Of a stretch of 64,000 nt of DNA, positions 11,369 through 22,737 are shown in pieces. The stretch is from contig JAJSPD010000002.1 in NCBI GenBank assembly GCA_021307315.1, forward strand, positions 62,001-126,000. The letters are read 5' to 3'. The translations under genes and the position numbers were made by a program. The notes beneath the pieces are model-generated. The model was not told the origin of the DNA and made no database searches. It worked only from the letters and a program-made list of their open reading frames with translations. Every line of letters starts with the position of its first letter. Position 1 is the first letter of the stretch. Source of the stretch: Bisporella sp. PMI_857 (lineage: Eukaryota > Ascomycota > Leotiomycetes > Helotiales > Helotiaceae).

Positions 11369-12464
11369 TCAATATGTGTAGCACAAATCCGCGCTTAGTG
11401 TCGACATAAAGTCGCCAACTGCACGATCATCAGCTAGGTTAGCCATGGGCATGAGATCCGTCAGCGATGCCTGCCCTCCAGTGCTCGTTAGTCCAGCATA
11501 GTCATTGATTCGATTCCCTGGGTCCTCTTGCTGCCACAACCACCATAATCGGTCTACCTGTGCATGGTGCAGGAAGAAAACTGGGTCTGGAAAGATTAAT
11601 ACAGACACATGGAAGAATTAAAGAGTCAAAATACCGTTAGGAGAAGTGAGTGGACCCATGTCGCCGTTGCTCTGTGCTATGGCAGTGTGAACCACAGCAT
11701 GTGGTCGACCTTCTAGCTGTCCATGGAAAGATAAGAAATTATGGTTTGAGAAGACGTCTGCGATAACGGTTGAATCATACTGCCATCCTAACATCTCCTG
11801 AAATGGAGGATCTGCTTCTGGGATAGCTCGGAAGAAATCTCGCCGAATACAATGCGATAATGTAGCGTTTCCCCAATATGCTGGTCGCAAGCCTACGAAT
11901 GGCCCATCGGCAATACAATACTCGCCAGCTGGGCCAGTTCCATTGCCGCCCATTCCAAGGACAGGATCCCAAACTGCCGCAGATGCAGGTGCAGATGAGG
12001 ATGCTACCCAGTCCCAATACCTGAATGCGTTAGCGCCTTATTTCATATGAAAAATGAGATTATATTACATGGCTGCACCGGTGTAGCCGCAGTCTTTCAG
12101 CGCAAGTTCATAAACATGAATGAAGTATCGATGCCACGGCAAGAACGCAGCCACTCCATGAACTACAAAGGTCAGCTAATGATTCTCTTGATTTAAAAAG
12201 CGCAGGTTGTGTCTTACTTTGCAAGTTCAACAAGTTGTGCACATATGCAAAATCATCATACAAGGTTGTGGGAAGCCCAATCCTCGACTCCTTTTTAGCT
12301 AAGCACAGGACAGCATCTATATAGGATGTTCTCTCTGCTGCGGTAGCTGAACCCCATTCCTTTCTCACAATAGGGTTCGTGCATGCTGCTCGTGGGGTTG
12401 GGCTTGCCACAACAAATGTTGAGAGTCCCAGCAGGGAGACAACCAAATTTTTGAAGTGAAACAT
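11369..12464 (-). CDS. Secreted short tyrosinase / catechol oxidase
   Basis: This type-3 copper enzyme oxidises phenols or catechols to quinones. Exons: 12464-12218, 12162-12069, 12020-11635 and 11586-11369, giving 314 aa. Residues 1-19 are a signal peptide (LLGLSTFVVAS). The CuA ligands are in YVHN, then IHGVAAFLPWHRYF. The CuB ligands are in HAVVH and DPVFFLHHAQVDRLW. All six copper histidines are present. No Cys lies two residues before the second CuA His, so the Cys-His thioether of many tyrosinases is absent. The protein stops right after a Y-x-Y motif (CYTY), so the C-terminal shielding domain of latent tyrosinases is missing. Whether it hydroxylates monophenols cannot be told from sequence. 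Confidence 0.93.
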
Positions 12465-14532
12465 CTTGCAGGCTTCTGGTCTGAATATACCAGGAGGCCA
12501 TCCTCCCTTAAGTACTTTTTCTTTCAATACTGTTACACTCACAGAAGCTAAATTCTGGTTCTGTGGGCCGACCGACTATCTCTAACATATCCAGGTATGT
12601 CATCCTTCCAAGTGGACAGGTCCACCGCCGTTTGATATATTGTCAATCTGGCATGGCTTCCAATTTAAGCCATTATATATATTTACGGCAAATCGTTGCT
12701 CAAGTTTCGTACTTTAGCCTCAAGCGAGGTCATTTAGGCTGCATTTTCATACTTCTTATATCCATATTTATTTATTGAGCTTAGATATTGCCAAACAATA
12801 TGTAATACTTCCTTCCTGGTCCTTACGAGCCGTGGGTACAATGGAGCTGAACGTGACCATTGAAATTTCGATATCGAATGGTTCGATGATTAGTAAGGTC
12901 ATCATGCCTTTTTGAGTATGCGAAAGGCTATCAAGTCACTTGTTTTACCTTAGTTGATTCGCGGACGCTCAGGCAAGACTCTCATATTATATTATTTTTT
13001 GAGGAAGAGGCAGCCAACCAGAGAACATGCCAAGATAGAGCGGTAGCATCAAACTTCAACGGCCATCGCCGCTCTGACCAAGCTCCTGGGAGATTATATT
13101 GAGTATGGAATATGATTGGTTGTCTGTCGAAATTATAGAGCCGCCGGGAACCCGGAAACTATAACATGTCAAAAGCTTGTCTCATTCAAGCATGGGTCGC
13201 TCGTGATGCCACATAAAACGTAACGGTGTCAGCAGCATTGTGGCCGGCTCGTATAAGACTGATCATGCTCTGTAGCGTTATACCACCAGATATTCGTCTC
13301 CATAAACTTTCAACGCTGCATGATCAGCTCTCTTTCTTCACTGACATGATCCTAAGGCATGCCCCTGGAAAAAAGAAGTATAGATGAGGATGTAGTCGCG
13401 TTTTCTAGAGGTTTGAATCGAGTTCTGAATAAAAGCTCATTCCATGACTATGGTAGCGAAGCAACACTGCAGAGCTGCATGTTTCAGCGCCACTTCCAGG
13501 GTATTATGTAGCTCGTGTACTTTTTGGGAGAGTCGCGAGTAGAGTTGTGCATATTACATAATATCGGACCCCATTATAATAATGTAGAAAGAGCCCAGCA
13601 TTCTAATGGATATACTAGGTCACGCTGACTTAATACCGCATATGCAGCTTCAAATTATGACATCATATTATATAAAATGCATAACAGTCATGACTAATAT
13701 TACGCATACCTTGTGTATAAAGCATACCGTGCTTATGCATGCATAAAAATAATTATTTAACTATATCATTAGTCTTTCCAGAAAATCCTTGTATTCATGA
13801 ATTATATATCCGGCCCCCTCGCGAGCTGCTACTGTATCCTAGAATGAAAGAAGAAATACTTCAAGGTGCACAAATCCTTGAACCATCACATCTGGATTGG
13901 TATACAGGAGCTTTTACAAATCGAAGCCATCACAATGTCGTTTCATGGCTTTCTGATTCATGTGTAGGACTTGAGCGTTAGATTCGTGTTGCACTGTACC
14001 ACATTTTCGAGTTATTGAGTATTATTTGCCCAGGGCCGAAGTAAATCTTGATAAAGATGCGATGTTCCCGGTTTTGTGTCTTTGAGGGACATCGTACTTG
14101 AAAGTCCGTCCACGTGTTATTCTTGCTTCGAAAATACTCTATAACATATCGTGGCAACTTGCCACCCACTCAAGCTCTAAAATAAATATTGTTGATGCAA
14201 ACAATCCAGATCCCCGCGTATATTCCATCGATATGCACCTCTCAGTTATATTTACAAGACCGCACTGTCGACAGGGCTGCTGAAGAGCACTTTTGCATAC
14301 AACCATGCGTTCAGCCGCAACGTTTCGTGAGCAACTCACTTAGGAGAACTCTACCTCTCTTTTACATGTTTGTGAGATACAGACACTATCACTATCACTG
14401 GCCACTTTGTCTCCAAGGCTGCCCAAAGCTGGCCAAGCTCGCCGTAAAGTTCATCGTAAAGCGAAGAAGGGATTAAGTTTCTCTATGGTCTTATGATTGG
14501 ATGATTGGATGATACTTTTGATAGTAATTATA
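12465..14532. other. Two-kilobase AT-rich intergenic region
   Basis: This contains the tyrosinase promoter and the 3' flank of the acetyltransferase gene. The part near 13550-13770 is very AT-rich. A frame of 80 codons at 13739-13981 has no recognisable features. No transposon ends or tRNA were seen. Confidence 0.4.
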
Positions 14533-15835
14533 TCAACTCAATTCCGCAGCAGTACTCTTAATCGAGGCCTGATCTCTCTGCCCCAGGAAGAGTCCAAATT
14601 TTTTCTCTAAGCAAGATACCCTTTCCGCTTCGGATTTAAGCTCGGAAGCTTCAACCGTTGTGCCTTGTACTCGCTCTTTAAACTGCTTTTCATCTAATAT
14701 CCGCACCCCTATTATGTCGTCCATTGTCTTGTCGTAAATGAATAAAGCGCAGAGTACTAGACGATCAGTTAGAGATGAGAATATGGAAACGCTGAGTATA
14801 ATCCTCCATGTATAAGAATCAACAGGGGCCAGTATGTCAATGTAGTGAGCTATAAGAGATAGTGATAAGTACTTTTACGTGTGAACCAGCTGGTTTTCCT
14901 ATTTGAGACCGAAAAATTCATGACCTCAAAATCTCCTGCAAAGAACTTGGTCAAGCCGAAGCAATACATTGGTCTCCATTCATCACTACCGGAGATTCTA
15001 TGCTCGTATGTCCATAATCCCTGAACAAAGGAGTTCTCATCGTTCTTGTATGTCAGGCGCATCTCGGCATCAGTTGCGCCCCATTTTGAGATGCGGCCGT
15101 CAATGAGAGGCAGTGGTCTTGTAGGTCCAGAACCTCCAAAGCCAACATCAACCGCATATATTGTACCTGAGATGCGTACTAGGCTTACTTGATGGCTCCT
15201 AGGGTTTGTTAGTACGAAGAAGAGGTTTTAGGGGTGATTGGCATGGGATGGGTAGTACCATCCACCGAAGCCTGCAGGTGTTGCGACTCTTGCCCCAGCC
15301 GAAACGACTTCATATCCAACTGAAAGATGTGATTAGTACCTATGTTGCTGGAAGCGATGTGGCTGAGGGAGCAGAGCACTTGATCTGTTCACCAGTGTGC
15401 AAGAATGAAATATCTCACGGGTTCGTAGGACTGTTCCAAACAGTAAGTTGAGCTCCATGCAATATCCGCCTCGTTTCCGTTCCACTATCTTGGAGTATAC
15501 CTCCTCTACATCAAGTGATACGCCAGGGTATATGGAATAATGCAAGGAGAGGTTCTCGAAAGGAACCTTTATTCTTCGGAGTCAGCAGGCAATCAGCGAT
15601 CCATATTTTTGCCAAAAAAAGGACTATACGCTTTAAGGGATACGACTAATCTCAATGAGCAAACACGTACTGAAGATATCTGGTGCTTCATCAGCTTTGA
15701 CAATAACTCATGATTCGCTGTGTCCGTTTGTAGTTCAACCTCGGGTGATTCCTCCGGTTGAAGGGCGATTCTGATTAAATAGGACCTGATTTGTTCCTGA
15801 CTAAACAGGTAGGGCGCCTCAGCCGAAGTAGCCAT
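14533..15835 (-). CDS. Arylamine N-acetyltransferase
   Basis: The enzyme transfers acetyl (or malonyl) from CoA to arylamines; in some fungi it detoxifies benzoxazolinone breakdown products. Exons: 15835-15671, 15566-15419, 15319-15259, 15198-14879 and 14756-14533, giving 305 aa. The Cys-His-Asp triad is visible: Cys in KRGGYCMELN, His in GGWSHQVSLV and Asp in YAVDVGFGG. The N-terminal VPFENLSLHY is also typical. The last intron is uncertain: an acceptor at 14850 instead of 14757 stays in frame and adds 31 residues. The acceptor used here lies behind a CTAAC branch site and gives a more usual length. There is no signal peptide, so a cytosolic enzyme is expected. Confidence 0.9.
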
Positions 15836-17343
15836 GTTGGTGAAAGTGGAATAATTGGGTCTTGCAACGCTTTTTTCTCTTAGAATAGATGTCAAGCTCC
15901 AGCTTCGGCAATCGATGATGATAATGATAATAGGTGGGATCTTGGTGCCAAGAAGTTACGGATCCACAGGGTATCCTCGTTGTGCGCTGCCAGAGGTCCG
16001 AGGAAGAAATGGCATAGACCAGGCGATAGAAGCGTGTAGTGCGCATAAATTAAAACTATTGATGAGCACAAAATATCATACATGTAGGCAAGATTAGAAG
16101 CTTGCTAAGTTTAATGATGAATAGACTAGTTTCTATGTTTCTTAGATAACAGGCTCAATTTTCATGCAATGGCTTCCAGGCTCCATAGTCATCTTCCGAA
16201 TTTGCTCTTTCCCAATCGCCAGTTCTATTTAGGTTATATTTAAATGCAACTTAGCAAAAGTAGTCCCATGAACTTCTTATCTTCTCTACTTTCTAGATTT
16301 TGTTCTATGACCTTGAGTGCGTCCACCACCACGCTCTGCTAGCAGTTTTCGTTCATAAATGGAGCTCGTAATGGTAGTTGGTCGAAAGTGAAGATGTCTT
16401 TTTCAAGGAGAGAAAATCAGGTTGCCTAAATAATTTTCACCATCGCCTGCCCTACTCAATATGATTTATAGCCATTTAACCTCCGACAACCTACCACAAA
16501 AATTACACAAATATAATCGCCTGTGATTCATTCAGCCTTTCCCCCACAACGCTCCGAAGCCTTGCTTCCAATCCATAGTTCAGATCCAATAAATATCATC
16601 ATTATCCACCCTCACCCCATTTCACAAGCCTTCGGTATCATCCTCCCCAGTCGGGAAACATAGAAAAAAGGTTAGCGGAACCGTAAAGACCAGCGTCAAC
16701 AATTTCCAACGGCCAGGTCTTCTGCTGGAAGTAGATATGCAGTACTATGTGACCTCTACTTGCGAAACCAAGGTAAAATATCAAGTAGAAATAAAACCGA
16801 ATTAATAATCTGATATCCAAAAGAGCCAGATACCTGGTGCGTAAGACCCGTGATCGCGTGACTCTGCTATCTGCAGTATACAGGCTCATCTCCCCATCAC
16901 ACATGTACAGCTAGATCACTCATTCTACCTTTACTCGTCGTTAACTTCACATAAATACATGTATACCATGAACTGTGAGAGAGTCATAAATCTCGTGCTC
17001 TGGTACAACCATAAAGCATCCACAAACTATACAAGAGTGGGGTCCTTCTTTCTTTCTCCCCTCCTCCATTAGACCGCATCCGATATCCCAATTCGTCCTG
17101 ATTTTTACTCTGGTCCACCCCAGAATCCTGTATCTCACTTCGGCTTGGGATGCCGATACTCGGCTCATCATACTGGTCCAGGCAGTTTAGGGCAGAGTGT
17201 TGGATGTGTCCCCCCTTCCTTCTAGGCAGAAAAGTGGGGTTTATTTAATCGCGCTGATTCCCATTTATATTATTACCAACATTTCCCCTATAAGGTATTA
17301 CTCTATTACCGTGTGATGGTCAAGGAGGAGAAAAAGCGCGAGA
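15836..17343. other. Intergenic, 1.5 kb, nothing recognised
   Basis: This is shared upstream sequence of the divergent acetyltransferase (-) and MOSC (+) genes. Only short unrelated open frames occur. Confidence 0.45.
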
Positions 17344-18675
17344 ATGGATACGCTATTTGATGTGAAAAGCCATGATATCGAAGCGTCCCTGGCGAGGTAC
17401 GGACAGAGCGGGATATTGCTGTCGAGAAACCTCGAGGTCGTAGCTGCGGTGGTGATTCTTGTGCTTACACTGGGCTATGGATTCCTATCCGTATCAAGAA
17501 GTGGGAAAGAAGAAGAGGTGATTATATTTTAAAACATCATCTATAACAAAAGAGCTTATAAGGCTGATGCATATGCAGACAACCACAAACAGTTCCACAG
17601 AGCCTGTGATGGAAATAAGCCAGGTGCCTTCCTCCTCTTTTCCAATCACCTATGATCCCCAAGCTAATTCCCAAAGCTCTGGGTCTACCCCATAAAATCC
17701 CTCCGCGGCTGCACAGTCCCCGCCGCAACCATCCGCAAAGAAGGCTTCGTCCAGGACCGAAAATACATCCTCCTCGACCTCTCCGACCCATCCACGCCGA
17801 AACCCATGCTAATCTCCAAGCAATTCAACATGTGCCTCTTCCGCACCTCGCTCTCCGCCACCGGCACCTCCTTCACTGTTTCTTACCACCCACCCAACTC
17901 TCCCGTTGCGACCAGCAAGCTGGAGCTAGCCTTTGAGCCCGACGTCGGCAACCTCGACCGGTTCCTGGTTCATCTTTGGGGAAGCAGCGTAAACGGCTAC
18001 GACATGGGACCTACCGTCAACGCCTGGTTCAGCACGCACTTCAAGTTGCCCGTAAAGCTCATCTACTGGGGCCACTCCGCCCGGTTAGTCCTTGGGAACA
18101 GACCCGGACGACCCGCCTCCGAAGTGCCCGCCCCAAAAACCCTCCTCTCGCGAGCCATTTCGCGGATCCCACTTCTTGGCCCCAAGCTCTCCCCGCCCGA
18201 AGACGTGATAGCGTTCAACGACGTCGCGCCTTACCTCGTAGTAACCGAGGAGAGCCTGAGCGATGTGCAGAGGCGGCTGGGTGATGGCGTGGGGATGGAG
18301 ATGGAGATGGAGAAATTTCGGCCAAACATCGTGGTCAGATCCTCCCTTCCAGCATGGGACGAAGATTTCTGGGGCGAGGTCAAATTCGTGAAGGACACGC
18401 GCATCATGCTTACAGCCAACTGTCCCCGGTGCGTGTCCATAACTGTCAACTACGTCACAGGCGAAGCGGGCACCGGTCCCACAAAGGATGTCTATAAGTT
18501 GTTAACTAAGGATAGGAGAGTGGATACGGCGAGCAAATGGAGCCCGGTGTTTGGAAGATATGGGTTTATTGACTTAAAAAGTGAGGGGAGGGAAATCGGG
18601 ATCGGGGATGAGCTGGTGGTGAGTAGGCGGAATAGGGAAAGGACTGTTTTTGGTAAGTTGATATTTACCGGCTGA
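17344..18675 (+). CDS. MOSC-domain molybdenum-cofactor protein (mARC-like), membrane anchored
   Basis: MOSC proteins bind the molybdenum cofactor; the mARC group reduces N-hydroxylated compounds at the outer mitochondrial membrane. Exons: 17344-17517 and 17677-18675, giving 390 aa. One hydrophobic segment (VVAAVVILVLTLGYGFL, about residues 32-48) gives an N-terminal anchor. The MOSC N-terminal beta-barrel begins at LWVYPIKSLRG, right after the intron. The MOSC domain contains ANCPRCVSITVN, which aligns with the cysteine-bearing loop that holds molybdenum in mARC. The 159-nt intron is forced by an in-frame TAA in exon 1 read-through; its acceptor follows GCTAAT. Substrate and exact membrane are not determinable. 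Confidence 0.88.
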
Positions 18676-19067
18676 GAATTAGAGTGGATAAAGACGATTG
18701 CTAATCGCGGGGTAGCCTATCCAGGGATGGGATCGAGTTGAGTAGGTGGAAATGGAAAGGACCTGGTACGATAAGGATCAGGTAAAGGAGCAGTTCTCGT
18801 ATGGGTGTATCTTCAGGTTATTAATTTATCAATGCAAGGAATGGGAACCGTTGGCTGCAAATTTTGATCTTGTGGCCTTTTCAGATAGATAGTGAAGCAA
18901 GATATCTAACATGTGCGATACGCGCAAGAGCCCTAAAGAGCAAATGTCTAGAATACCTCCATTCATATAGCAGCTGTGATTCTCCTCCAAAGGATGATAG
19001 CGTTTCGGCTGACGACACCACCAGTAATATACCTTAACCTCTGCTATTGAGCATTTGACAAGATGCC
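18676..19067. other. Convergent 3' flanks of MOSC and PARP genes
   Basis: No gene or RNA is recognised in this short tail-to-tail spacer. Confidence 0.5.
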
Positions 19068-22028
19068 CTACATTTGAACGCGTAGAAGATATCGAAGACG
19101 TACTTGTGTAACGTCATATGCAATGTACTCGTTATATAGCAGGTAAGCATTGTCCACGTTCGTATTACCAGGCTGTACTGTAGTATCAGGCTGTATGAGA
19201 AGGATGATGTTAGAAGCTAGAATCAAAATAGAGGGCCTGGGTGTCCTAACCATTTTAACACCTTTCAACGATGGATGAACACATTCTGCGTCCTTCCAGA
19301 GACTTGGGCCAGTCAGACCTTGCCCCCACCTGAACAGAGTCAGCCAGCGCTCGGTCATTGGATGCAACAGGAAAAGTAGAAGTTAAAAAATTGATATCTT
19401 TGCAAGCCAAAAAGTTTCAGGAAAAGAAACGGGAACAGACGTCCAGATATAAGAGGTGTGATTGTAGAGGCGATAGATTCTACTTACGTGCTTGATAGTC
19501 CTTTCGCTTTGGCATCATCGCCCGCATTGTATGAAGCACCTGTGAGCTTTTGCATTGGATCACCTAGTTCTGCCTCACAAAGAAGCAACAAAGCGTTGCC
19601 ACCCGAGTTATAAGCGCAGCAATAGTTGGCCGATTTGGAACTCATGTCTGCCAGATAAATACCCTTACCAAACATGTAGCCGGATACAGGTGCCTCTGGT
19701 GGAGCAATGCGAAGTCCTTGACTTAAAATGCCACCGAAGTTAGTACATCGGGAACCGTGCCATAGGAGACGGCGATCTCGAGGCGGCCCAGCGAAGAGAC
19801 TATTGTCAAACCGCTCCTTTTCTCCTTGACGCTCGATTCTGAAAATTTGGTCGACCCTATAGTTGATATTGTGTGTCGTGCCTCGAGTATTCAGAAGATA
19901 ATTCTTCAGCTCCTTAAATTCTCGACTATTGTGCTTCAAATGCGTCATCTCGTTGAGATTCAAGGCCCTGAACTGCTTGTCAAGCACATGGATACGCTCT
20001 GAGTCTTTCGTCTCGCTTTTTATGATATTGGAAGCATCCTTCATATCAACCAAGCTCTCAAGAAGCTCTAATTCTCTCTTGAGCATCTCTTGGCTTTGAA
20101 TTAGCGGCGGGCGATTACGACCAAAAGCATGGGGAATGAGAGAGTAGAAACTATTGCATAACTGCTCGGCGGCTGCTCCAAAGGAACAGCCATATTGACT
20201 TTGCGCTAAGGTAGGGTTGTCCAAAAGAGCAGACAAATCTTTCAATGCTTGATAACCTCGAGTGATAGTATTCTTGCTCAACTTTCCAAGTGGGAGTTTA
20301 TTAACATCGTAGTTGAAGTTGTCCATGGTGGCGGCGAAATACTTTTGATCGAATATAAGTTGAAGGAGTTCCTGATTTAGCAGAATATTAATATCAGTCT
20401 TTTAGCCTAGCTATCCTTGACTGGGAATACCACTTCAAAAGCTACGTGCCCTTAAGGCCTACGTGTCGTTGTAAAGTATGTCTAGTGGGGTATAGAAGAC
20501 CTAGTGCCGTAGTCCCGCAAACATATACTTTTTAATCGGCACGCAAGTATGTGTGATAAAAAAAAGTATGCAGAAGGCCATTGGCTTCAAAAATGTGACG
20601 TACCTGAACTGGCGGCGCAAGTGTTGACTCTACTGGGTCGGGATCTTCGGTTTTGACCTCCTTAGAATCGTCACCGTCCTCATCCGTATCTGGGGCATAA
20701 TTTCGTTCGAGAAAAGTGTACTTGTTTGACTTCGGATCTGCACCACGGTCCGCCCACGATAAACCAGTTTTACTCTTGAACTTGCTCTCGAATTGCTGCA
20801 TGGCATCGGCGAAAGAACCATCTCCTAATACCAACTCACCAGAATTAGTTTCCTTGTTTGCGTGAGACTTTAAAGTTAAGACATTGTTTCATAATTTATG
20901 GAAAATTGAGGAGAGGGGTATATACTCGGTTGGAAAGTTTGACATACCAAGGATAGTACTTGCACCACGCTCCAGAACACGGCCCCATCTTGTCCAAGTC
21001 TTGTAGTCGCCATTCGTGCTCCAAAGGAGCTGAATGTTGTAGAACTTATTGTTGTTGTTACCGATGTTCGTTTGATTGAGAGCAGCATCATAAATGACAC
21101 CATCATCGTTGCTAGAATCTCTAAATCAGCGACTCAAGTAAATGCAACATTTCGTCTGTTTTTTTTTTTTGTTTTTTTTTGTTTTTTTTGGACATATTCG
21201 AAGCAGAATACTTAAATCTACTCACATATATACTTGATACTGTGTGAGGGGGCAATATTCATCTAGTGGAATATTCAGGTCCAAAGACTTGGCCACTTTA
21301 AGCTCGACCTCAGATTCGGCTCTCTTCAGCTCTGGCAACGGTTTGGTCTCTTTTTCTGATTTGACTGTGGTTGACTTGTTCAAGACTGTGGCTTGAGAGT
21401 GTCAGTCTCTCCTGTACTTAAAACTGTAGAACATTGAACAGTATTGGAACTCAAAACGATGAGACGTACCACTCCTTTTTTTGGGCTGAGACTGAGAACC
21501 ATACTCGTCATCATCATCAACTAAGTCAACAGACGTGATGCTACGTTTCCGGGAGCGGTCGACCATTTTATAAGTTGACATATCTACTGAAAATAAGTTT
21601 AGGGACATTGTGGGTTCGGATTAATATCTCGCGATGAATGAAACATTCGACGCAAAGCGTGAAGGTCCGAGAAATGACTTACCGTTAGTAGCAACGGAGC
21701 TGAAGGCGTAAGAGTCCTCAGTCAGTCTTGTGGATTGATTCATGCATTCCTCCAGCCATGCAAGTTTTACAATAGGAACGCTTTGTGACTGGGCCTGTTT
21801 GACCTTTAACGATTGCTTGGCAAAGTCGACATCAGTTGTGATAAGATGGGTTGTGGATTCGTTAATTGCTTTTGCCAACGATGCTCCCAGCGACGTGATG
21901 AGCTCTTTCTCGATCACAGCTTGCGAGCGACCGGGAAACGTGCCACTTAATGCAATGATACAGCCTTCCAATGGCAATGCAGGCGTTGTGGCAGCTGCAG
22001 ATCTCTTTGGGTTCTTTCTTGGAGGCAT
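19068..22028 (-). CDS. Poly(ADP-ribose) polymerase, BRCT-WGR-PRD-catalytic
   Basis: This nuclear enzyme modifies proteins with ADP-ribose from NAD in response to DNA breaks; in Aspergillus nidulans the homologue is PrpA. Eight exons: 22028-21683, 21586-21470, 21385-21226, 21120-20948, 20824-20604, 20371-19488, 19329-19251 and 19190-19068, giving 700 aa. BRCT occupies about residues 17-110. A basic, nuclear-localisation-like linker (PKKRS, DRSRKR) follows. The WGR domain (TRWGRVLERG) spans exons 4-5. The regulatory helical domain starts at QELLQLIF. The catalytic H-Y-E triad is complete: His in LLWHGSR, Tyr in GKGIYLAD and Glu681 in LLYNEYIAYDV. There are no zinc fingers, as is usual for fungal PARPs. 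Yeasts lack this family, which supports a filamentous fungus. Confidence 0.94.
21121..21225 (-). other. PARP intron 3 with long homopolymer tracts
   Basis: This 105-nt intron carries a T-rich block on the + strand near 21161-21189 (A-rich in the transcript). It is one of the longer introns of the gene; the flanking exons join in frame as QYQVYIDSSND. Confidence 0.7.
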
Positions 22029-22077
22029 TTTGTAGGATGCATACGTATGAATGAGGAGGGAGAGTGTTAAGTGAGTT

Positions 22078-22190
22078 GAAGAGGAAGAAGAAGACGACGA
22101 AGAAGACGACGAAGAAGACGACGAAGAAGACGACGAAGAAGACGACGAAGAAGACGACGAAGAAGACGACGAAGAAGAAGAATGGAACTG
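22078..22190. repeat. Microsatellite, 12-bp unit GAAGAAGACGAC
   Basis: Seven GACGAC blocks occur at exact 12-bp spacing between 22092 and 22170, embedded in GAA repeats. The array lies about 60 bp before the PARP start codon, so it is probably in the PARP promoter or 5' leader. Its strong purine/pyrimidine strand bias keeps a + strand frame open that encodes only KKTT repeats, which I do not consider a gene. Confidence 0.9.
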
Positions 22191-22737
22191 GATTGGAAAA
22201 GGAGGAGGATGAGACTGAGAATAAGGGGAAGAAATTGGTTGATTGTTGATTTATTTATTTATTTATATCTTCTTTCCAACACCAAAATATAAAGCCAACA
22301 AGACTTTTCCTCTAAGGAGCCAATAGAGACGGGGGGTGCAAGGCAGCGATGCGGAGTGGCAGGCACGACAGGCAACCACCACCTCACGAACACAACGCGA
22401 TATCACGTGATGGTTGATGCCTTCGACAAAGAAAAAAGGAACCAACAACCACCACCATATGTCATGTGTCATTGGGAGGAGGCTTTTCCCTTTCCCCTTT
22501 CCCCCTGTTACCCGCTACCTCTTTATTTTCTTGCTTTTATCCCAGACCGCATCCATGCCCTGGAGGCAACCCACCTGATTTCAATCCTTCATAATCACCT
22601 TCATCTCGTCATTCTGGCTCACAAAAAAGTAATTTGAAATTCCCATGTACGTATTTCCTATATGCAGTCCAGATTCTGGGAGTACACATGTGCTTACGAT
22701 CACTCCAGATATCCCGAGTTTGTTCAACTTCCAGAAA
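22191..22737. other. Intergenic, divergent PARP / F-box promoter
   Basis: Pyrimidine-rich sequence around 22480-22530 precedes the F-box-like gene and is typical of fungal promoters. Nothing else was recognised. Confidence 0.45.

Noticed and set aside
13739..13981. 80-codon + strand frame as a small gene
   Set aside because: AT-rich flanks, no signal peptide, no family motif and no promoter-like sequence; likely chance.
21161..21189. T-rich block as a poly(A)/retroelement tail
   Set aside because: It lies inside an intron with correct splice sites and no target-site duplication or element body is seen.
22064..22249. Lys/Thr-repeat protein upstream of PARP
   Set aside because: It is the translation of a microsatellite; no coding support.
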